Of a DNA stretch of 14,763 nt, positions 9,198 through 14,763 are shown piece after piece. Positions within the stretch are counted from its first letter, which is position 1. Every line of letters begins with the position of its first letter. Location of the stretch: positions 1 through 14,763 of the forward strand of contig JALLBK010000349.1 in NCBI GenBank assembly GCA_036940085.1, in the 5' to 3' direction. Source of the DNA: Discostella pseudostelligera (Eukaryota > Bacillariophyta > Thalassiosirophyceae > Thalassiosirales > Thalassiosiraceae). The notes below the pieces were generated by a model. The model was not told where the DNA came from. It did not search any database and worked only from the letters and a program-made list of their open reading frames with translations. Both the position numbers and the translations under genes were made by a program.

Positions 9198-9256
9198 TTT
9201 CATTTATACAAAGGGTTGAACTCTAGATCCTGCATGAGATGTGATACTGGCGGTAG

Positions 9257-10947
9257 TCAGCGGGACATTGGTACCAACGCAGTTTCATTCGGACAGTCTA
9301 TTGATCCTTCCGTCACACTTGACAAAGCCGACATCCACATCATGAAATTGGATTCTGACTCTGCCGCACAGCACAAGGACGGAGAATCACTGAAGCTGGG
9401 ATTGATCACAATTTCAAACCCAAACGGTTGGCAGGAGGAGCGAGATGTGTGCTAAACATGAAAGATTTGGATGAGTGACTTGCTGAGGTTGAAGAGCGTA
9501 TTGAAAAGGGAAATGTTAAACTACTCACTTCAACGGAACTAACCCCGGCAGTAATAAATTCATGCACACCTGAAACTGGACTAGTGTAGGACTCGCCATA
9601 TCGGAGTTGATACAAACCATTGGCACCATGAAGGACACAGTACTGTTTCGTGAATTTATTCGATGCTTCAGACGTCGAGTGAGTTGTTTTCAGTCCCAAA
9701 AACGACCTTTGCCGAGGTGTTGACGGAGAAGGATTGGCGTTTGGTTGCAACGGTTTACCCTCATTGTCCAGCAATAACAATAGTACTCCAGTTGCGATCG
9801 GTTCATTTGCTGCAGATTGAACTGCGGACCGTTCATGCAAGCTTGGAGGGTCTACCGCCTTTGTCACGGATCGACGGCTGCCCTTCTTTACGGTGCGGCG
9901 ATGGCTAAGATCACTGCTTTTGTGAGGTGCAATGATACTTTGCTCTGACACTCTTTCACTCGGTTGCATTAATTCAGCCGCATCGTACTTCTTTGCCTCT
10001 CGCACAGCCTCTTCTTTGGCTAGAGCAGCATCGCTCTCAAGAAGAGAGTTTTTCCACACCTCCATTTCACTCCGTTCGACCTTGCTGTCATCCTGCATGA
10101 TCCCAAATGCTGTGTACAATGAACTTAATTGCTGTTCAAGGTCGCGAACTTGCTCTTCAAAAAATTGAATGCGATGCTGATACTGTTCTTCTTTGATTTG
10201 ATACGTTTTCTGTGCCGAAGTAAGTTGAGATTGAAGAATGGCTCGTTGCTGCTTTTCTCCATTTAATGCTGTCTCTGCGGCGATGAGCCGATTTTCGACA
10301 TCGATTTGTGATTGCGATGGAACATGAACTAGTGCAGTAGGTTCCGATGGCTTTGCAAACTCTGAAAAATTGTAGCTTCCTGATGACTGATCAGTTACTG
10401 GAACGATGCTGCTCCGTTTTATTTCTTCTTCTTCTTTGGCCTTCCATCGGCTCTCCCATTGCTCCAATTGTGCCTTCTGATGCAAAAGTTGTGTTTCTAA
10501 CAGTGTGTTCTTCTCAGTCAACGTCTGGTAACCTCGATAAACAGCATCTAATTCCAACCGTAGGTTCGAATCGATTTCCTCAAGCTCACCAATGCGTAGT
10601 TCAAGCGCAGCACGTGCACGTGCTGCTGCTTCTTGGTTAAAGCGCTCTTGTGACGGTACTTTGTTCCCCTCATCCACCATTGTGCCCCCACCAGCGCCAC
10701 CACCACGGCCTCCCAGCCGCAATCCGTCAACCCTCGCCTGCAATGTCCCAACGAGTGCACGCAACTCCCCATGCGCTTCCGCTTCGCATGCCTCCCTCAG
10801 AGAATGTTGCAAATCGCTGACGGATATGCCCTTGAGTTCGGATAATATTCGTAGCTGACGTTCGAGGCGATCAATCTCGTTCGCCTTCTCGTTTTTATCG
10901 GCCTGGAGCTTTCGTAGCTGAATGGAGAGCTCATACAAATTCGACAT
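9257..10947 (-). CDS. coiled-coil protein with C-terminal PH domain (two exons)
   Basis: Exon 1 is 10947-9529 and exon 2 is 9451-9257, giving 537 aa. The 77-nt phase-0 intron has GTGAGT and TTTAG ends. Unspliced, the frame would end soon after the intron and break the PH fold. Splicing adds PFGFEIVINP, LCCAAESESNFMMWMSAL and a short tail, including the near-invariant PH tryptophan (Trp512). Residues about 1-60, 110-190 and 215-300 are heptad-like and rich in Glu, Gln and Lys, predicting coiled coils. A Gly-rich linker lies near residue 80, and a basic, Ser-rich linker precedes the PH domain at about 385-520 (KFTKQYCVLHG, LYQLRYG). PH domains bind phosphoinositides or proteins, so a membrane- or cytoskeleton-associated scaffold is likely; the partner is unknown. 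The start is the first ATG in frame; upstream codons lack an ATG and fall in the promoter. It diverges from the TMEM144-like gene. Confidence 0.85.
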
Positions 10948-11336
10948 GGTAGAAATACTTTCGGAGATAATATTAATAGCGCTGCTCCGGTCGAGATGGT
11001 TGACGGTAGACAATCAGTAGCGTCTCGGCATCATGTGGTCATGGTCAAGAAGTCAAGAAGAGAGAGAGTGTGAATGATGTGAAGTGGTGTGTTCGGAGTT
11101 CGGAAGCAAGTTCATGCATGCTGCAAGGAGAAGGATTTGGCGGGAAATGCTGTGGACAAGATTTAAGATTTGGCGGGAATGCATAGGATAACATGATTTG
11201 GCGGGAAAAGATATGGCGAGAAAGATTTGGCGGGAAATGGATACTGAAAAGATTTCGCGGGAACACTGGCGCGCTCAACAATCCTTAACTTATCTCAACA
11301 TCCAACTCATCAATACCATCGATCCATCGATCCATC
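10948..11336. promoter_or_regulatory. head-to-head promoter with a phased array of E2F-like GATTTGGCGGGAA elements
   Basis: These 389 bases lie between the PH-protein and TMEM144-like starts. Four GATTTGGCGGGAA copies begin at 11134, 11167, 11195 and 11224. A fifth, GATTTCGCGGGAA, begins at 11251, and a degraded GATATGGCGAGAA lies at 11210. Spacing is 33, 28, 29 and 27 bases, all in one orientation. GGCGGGAA matches the E2F/DP consensus (reverse complement TTCCCGCC). The array ends about 73 bases before the plus-strand start codon. S-phase or cell-cycle control is an inference from the motif. Confidence 0.6.
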
Positions 11337-12717
11337 ATGGCTTCCAACGAAATAACTGGGCTCGTCTCTGCCACCCTCGCCGCATTATGCTTTGGAAGTT
11401 ACGGCGTACCGATGAAAGGTGAGGCAGCGACGCGTGTCGATGTCGACCCATTAGTTTTTCAGACATACAAAGCAGTTGCGGTACTGGTAAGTGGTATTGG
11501 TATTGTTGTCGCAAATCCACCTTCCTCCTTTGCTGCTACGGTTGCGACTCACGTTGCTTTGTGAATGCCATTACAGATCACGTCAAGCGTCTTGATTTTG
11601 GCCAACAATATGCTAGCAGAAAATGGATCACATGCATCGGATGATTCGTATTTGATTTTTCATAGATGGACATTCTCCGATTTCACTCCATGGGCATTCG
11701 TCAGTGCGTTTCTCTGGGTTCCTGGTGGAACGGCGGGTGTGTACGCAATTCGACATGCAGGATTGGCCATCAGTGTTGGGATATGGTCCTGTGTTATCGT
11801 TATCTTATCGTATGTCTGGGGTGTTTGGATATTTGGGGAAGAGCAGAAAAGTGTCTGGGGTGCAGTGAGATCGGTGGCAGTTTTGTGCGTAGGATTGTGC
11901 GGTAGTGCATACTTCTCCTCAAGAGAGGTTGATCAGGACGAGAAGGAAGAAAATTCAGCCGCCACTGAACATACATCGCTTGTTAGACAGTCAGATTATT
12001 CTCAACAAGCAATCGACTTTCATGAGATCGCTTTGTCATCGAAATGCAACAAACACACTTATCAGATGTCGAAATATCATGCAGGCTTATGCATGGCGGT
12101 TATCAATGGAATACTTGCATCAACAATAATGGTTCCACTTCATTATGCTCCTGCTGCAACCACTTCTAGTCTTGGCTATTCAATGAGCTTTGGTGTTGCT
12201 GCAGTGCTGGCAGTGATGTTGTTTTGGATGCTGAGATTCGTTTGGCTTACCTCAATCAATTACTATTCAAGTTTGATGCATTGGGTCGATGAATCGAGAC
12301 AGCAGATTCCGTCTCTAGAAATGTTACTGAGAATTAAACTGGATGCACTGAACAAGGGGTATCAACAACTACCATCATTCCATCTAAGAGTCATGTGGAG
12401 GGCGGGCATGACGTCCGGAGTATTGTACAGTATGGGCAACTTGTTCGGCATAATAAGTATTAAAAAATTGGGAGACTTTATGGGATATAGTCTCAATCAA
12501 TCATCTGTGATAATATCCGGTAAGATAGATTATGTGCGACATGCTGCCTGTTATTCAATCACGATTTTAACAATTGTATTGAAATTTAGGGATATGGGGG
12601 TTGTTCTACTATCGAGAAGTACCAGGTGCTGCGAATATGATAGGATTTTTTGTTTCAACTTGTGTTGTATTCTGGGGGATTTTGATGATGGGTGGTCAGA
12701 GGATGGGACATTCATAG
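11337..12717 (+). CDS. TMEM144-like multispan membrane protein, drug/metabolite transporter superfamily (three exons)
   Basis: Exons 11337-11486, 11577-12519 and 12590-12717 give 406 aa. The introns are 90 nt (phase 0) and 70 nt (phase 1), both GT-AG. The first helix carries LAALCFGSYGVPMKG, like the start of TMEM144 proteins. The next blocks, WAFVSAFLWVPGG and SVGIWSCVIVILSYVWG, match the expected helix pairs. About ten hydrophobic helices are visible in total, in two halves joined by an acidic soluble loop at about residues 165-215. The third exon restores the last part of the protein: GIWGLFYYREVPG followed by a final helix. Without that splice the frame runs into non-membrane sequence. 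TMEM144 relatives are usually described as carbohydrate transporter-related, but the substrate is unproven. No plastid presequence is present, so a non-plastid membrane is likely. Convergent with the DoxX-like gene, 153 bases apart. Confidence 0.85.
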
Positions 12718-12870
12718 TGTAAATTGACGCATTGCCTGGTACCCGCATTGTATTTCGTTCATGATTTCTTTTGCCGATTACTCATCTAAGTGACCTGTGA
12801 TGAAATTGAGTATATTCTATCTTCACTGCTGATTATTGTGAGTAGCCGATATCATGCAAACTACCGTACC

Positions 12871-13914
12871 CTAGTAATGAAAAGTGAGCTTCCAGAAGAG
12901 TGCGAGGAGGACCATCTGAGCTACTCCACGGCCTACATGTCCCCAAGGATACTTGTATTTCAAAGAAAAAAGATGAGATTTAAGCATGATCATTATTCAC
13001 GAAGTCTTAGAGGTCGAACTCACAGGGATCGCTACAAAATGAAAAGAGATCAAAGGATTGGAGATCTGTGTTAATTTACTTGACACGGAGTGATAGTGAC
13101 ACATCTTTGGACAAAGCAACAACAATCGTATTACTCACGCGGTATTCCTTCTCCCATTTCGGCATCGTGTGTGAACATATAAATGTTTGCTGGAGTGATT
13201 GCAACCACCTATTGTGTGTAAAAATATCGAAGCATGCATTGATTCGATCATGTGTAATGAATGCAATCCAAGTAGAGCATCACCCGTCCAATTTCAACTT
13301 ACCAACATTCCCAACAAGGCACTTGGGATGGACGGAGATATATCTACAATACCATAGCCAGCAGCTATCAAAAACAGTCCACCGGCAATTTCCGCAATGC
13401 CAGTCCAGTATGTGTGGAATTCTTCATATGATAGACCGAGGAATTCCGGATACGGTACTTGCCAGAGGCCTCCCCAACACCCCTGCGGTGGTACAATGTT
13501 CATGAACGCCTGCTTCACTGTAAAATGTGATACTCCCGCGGCAGTGAAAATTAGCCCAAGTCCTAATGGCCAAGTGTAGTCTCTCCACGCCGCGAACCAT
13601 CCGTCGGGGAGAAGATTTTCAAGGCCAGATAGAAGATTTATGACGAAAAATGTGCCAAAAACAAGTGCACCTGAAATGGCGAAGACAAAATCTTGTTGTT
13701 CCGATCCAGGCTTGGCAGCAATGAGAGTAGACGGATCGGGTCTCTCAAATAAAACCTCATTGATATCAGAAGAGGGCCATCGCGGAGGTTCCGAATACAA
13801 TGATTTGCAAAAGTGCAGATCGCGAGGGCGGCAGGATGTGCTCGACGGGAGTACGAATCCATAGACCGATCTCTGAAGAGTGACACCGATAGAAAGGACA
13901 GTCAGGAATTTCAT
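12871..13914 (-). CDS. plastid-targeted DoxX-like membrane protein (four exons including an 8-nt microexon)
   Basis: Exons 13914-13303, 13208-13139, 13031-13024 and 12951-12871 give 256 aa. Introns are 94, 107 and 72 nt, all GT-AG. The start at 13914 (MKFLTVL) gives a signal peptide ending SVYG with FVLP at +1, the diatom plastid pattern; the frame upstream lacks targeting features. The mature part has several helices: one at about residues 90-110, then [18 protein letters not shown], then [20 protein letters not shown]. These match the DoxX/DoxX-like layout (AGxxHF followed by a Gly-rich aE..GG helix). Splicing adds [19 protein letters not shown] and then [20 protein letters not shown], the last helix with the GH..R...Q signature of relatives. 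DoxX-like proteins are poorly characterised small membrane proteins, some linked to redox or thiosulfate metabolism. Location is likely a plastid membrane. It shares a 269-bp promoter region with the YidD gene. Confidence 0.83.
13024..13031 (-). other. 8-nt microexon of the DoxX-like gene
   Basis: On the minus strand, CGATCCCT is preceded by TTTTGTAG and followed by GTGAGT. Including it joins exon 2 (phase 1, ending in C) to exon 4 (phase 0) in frame and gives GIPPIPYPWGH. Direct joining of exons 2 and 4 shifts the frame and destroys the final DoxX-type helix. Confidence 0.72.
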
Positions 13915-14183
13915 GAGCAACTTGGTCGCGCTGCGAGAGGTGAGGAATGATATGATAGCAGGCTGCGGACTGGATACGGTGCAGGGGCCAGCAGTATTAG
14001 TTGCGGAAGGGATGAGGGTTTTGATCAATCTATGGCGGGAAAGCTCGGGAAAGGTACGGCGCGCGGGAACTTCGACAAAAAGGCGGGAACTCTTCAAAAT
14101 GGCGGGAACACGCCGCCGCAAGCAGCACCAATACTACTCCCTCCTAACCACAACCACACACCCAACACCCAACCTCCTTCACC
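13915..14183. promoter_or_regulatory. head-to-head promoter of DoxX-like and YidD genes with four GGCGGGAA-type elements
   Basis: These 269 bases separate two divergent start codons. ATGGCGGGAAA (14032-14042), GCGCGGGAAC (14061-14070), AGGCGGGAAC (14081-14090) and ATGGCGGGAAC (14099-14109) lie in one orientation, spaced roughly 30, 20 and 19 bases. The final 60 bases before the YidD ATG are CA/CT-rich and G-poor, as expected for a leader. The motif matches the E2F/DP consensus; function is inferred. Confidence 0.55.
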
Positions 14184-14763
14184 ATGATCATGCGGCACTT
14201 CCTCCGTCTCCTTACCTTGTTCGCGACAGTACTAAATGTCACCGTAGGTGCATGCCAATCCTGCCTTCTAGATGCAACGTTGTCTATGCACACTTTGCCG
14301 AACGGGATTCTGGGTCGGTCCAGTTCGATGTTAGAATCGATTGATTCATCGGTGATCCAGTACCTTTTACTGAGGAAATTGGTTTCTGTATCAGTTGACA
14401 ATAGGCTCAGGAATCGCGGTTCCGATACAAACAAAGTGATTCAACTACGGAATAAACAACGGTGGAGTGGGGGATTTTTTGTTGACGAATCAATCAATGA
14501 TCCAGATGAAGAAGTAGTCGATGTCCCTGCTGAGGTAGAAGTGGGTAGCGACGAAGGTGTCATGACAAGCTCGATGATAATTGCAATTGGATTCTACAAA
14601 AAATGGATCAGCCCAATCTTGCCTCCCGCTTGTCGATTCTTACCGACATGCTCACAATACGGTGTGCAAGCCATCAAGGAGTTTGGGCCATCGAAGGGCG
14701 TGATCCTGACAGCTTGGAGATTGGCTAGATGTTCACCTTTTGGTGGAAGAGGATATGATCCAC
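14184..14763 (+). CDS. yidD: YidD-family membrane-protein insertion factor with long N-terminal extension (3' partial)
   Basis: The frame is open from the ATG at 14184 to the window end (193 complete codons). Residues from about 134 onward match YidD (DUF37, once called haemolytic domain): FYKKWISPILPPACRFLPTC, SQYGVQAIKEFG, GVILTAWRLARCSPFGGRGYDP. The conserved Cys residues are present. In bacteria YidD assists YidC-dependent membrane insertion, and the plastid YidC homologue is Alb3. Residues 1 to about 25 (MIMRHFLRLLTLFATVLNVT) form a hydrophobic signal peptide. About 110 residues of unrecognised, later acidic sequence then precede the domain, against roughly 70-90 aa total in bacteria. 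No Phe at +1 is obvious after the predicted cleavage, so plastid targeting is likely but not proven; another organelle membrane is possible. A second ATG lies two codons downstream. The C-terminus is outside the window. Confidence 0.85.
   Translation, partial: MIMRHFLRLLTLFATVLNVTVGACQSCLLDATLSMHTLPNGILGRSSSMLESIDSSVIQYLLLRKLVSVSVDNRLRNRGSDTNKVIQLRNKQRWSGGFFVDESINDPDEEVVDVPAEVEVGSDEGVMTSSMIIAIGFYKKWISPILPPACRFLPTCSQYGVQAIKEFGPSKGVILTAWRLARCSPFGGRGYDP

Noticed and set aside
9216..9455. 79-aa plus-strand ORF after the EEP gene
   Set aside because: It is antisense to the second exon of the PH-domain gene, which completes a recognisable fold.
11134..11264. CRISPR-like array
   Set aside because: The repeats are only 13 bases with 14-20 base spacers, lie in a eukaryotic promoter and match a transcription-factor consensus.
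13068..13505. 145-aa plus-strand ORF
   Set aside because: Antisense to exons and introns of the DoxX-like gene; no supporting motif.
13915..14121. N-terminal extension of the DoxX-like frame beyond 13914
   Set aside because: It crosses the GGCGGGAA promoter cluster and would bury the signal peptide that fits plastid targeting.
1..14763. Transposon, virus-derived or multi-gene defence system
   Set aside because: No transposase, reverse transcriptase, integrase, capsid or terminal-repeat signals were seen; the genes are intron-bearing nuclear genes of mixed housekeeping type.

Overview
The window looks like nuclear DNA of a diatom, probably a centric one. The genes carry short GT-AG introns: I model 14, of about 70-144 nt. 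Two proteins begin with a signal peptide followed by Phe at +1 (GA/FAP and YG/FVLP), the diatom-type bipartite plastid presequence. Genes are densely packed and alternate strands. No rRNA, tRNA, CRISPR array, IS element or transposon was recognised.

Layout, left to right: a SAM-dependent methyltransferase with an N-terminal membrane anchor (minus, running off the left edge); two tandem paralogues of an unrecognised acidic protein family (minus); a plastid-targeted protein of unknown function (plus); a cyclophilin H-type prolyl isomerase (minus); an endonuclease/exonuclease/phosphatase (EEP) protein with an inserted, weakly EF-hand-like module (plus); a coiled-coil protein with a C-terminal PH domain (minus); a TMEM144-like multispan membrane protein (plus); a plastid-targeted DoxX-like membrane protein (minus); and a YidD-type membrane-insertion factor (plus, running off the right edge). 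Most ORF boundaries had to be corrected by splicing. The last exon of the PH protein, the first exon of the EEP protein and the last exons of the TMEM144-like and DoxX-like proteins appear only after introns are removed.

Genes lie in head-to-head pairs: 3777/4380, 6947/7580, 10947/11337 and 13914/14184. Each shared upstream region carries at least one GGCGGGAA element, which matches the E2F/DP consensus. There are five phased copies in the third and four in the fourth, so E2F-type control is a reasonable but untested inference. The last pair encodes two bacterial-type membrane proteins, likely plastid-associated, from one 269-bp promoter region.

I see no clear new multi-gene system. The items most worth a second look are an 8-nt microexon in the DoxX-like gene, the phased GGCGGGAA arrays, the diverging tandem paralogues (one with a predicted PP1-docking motif, one without), and the long N-terminal extension on YidD.
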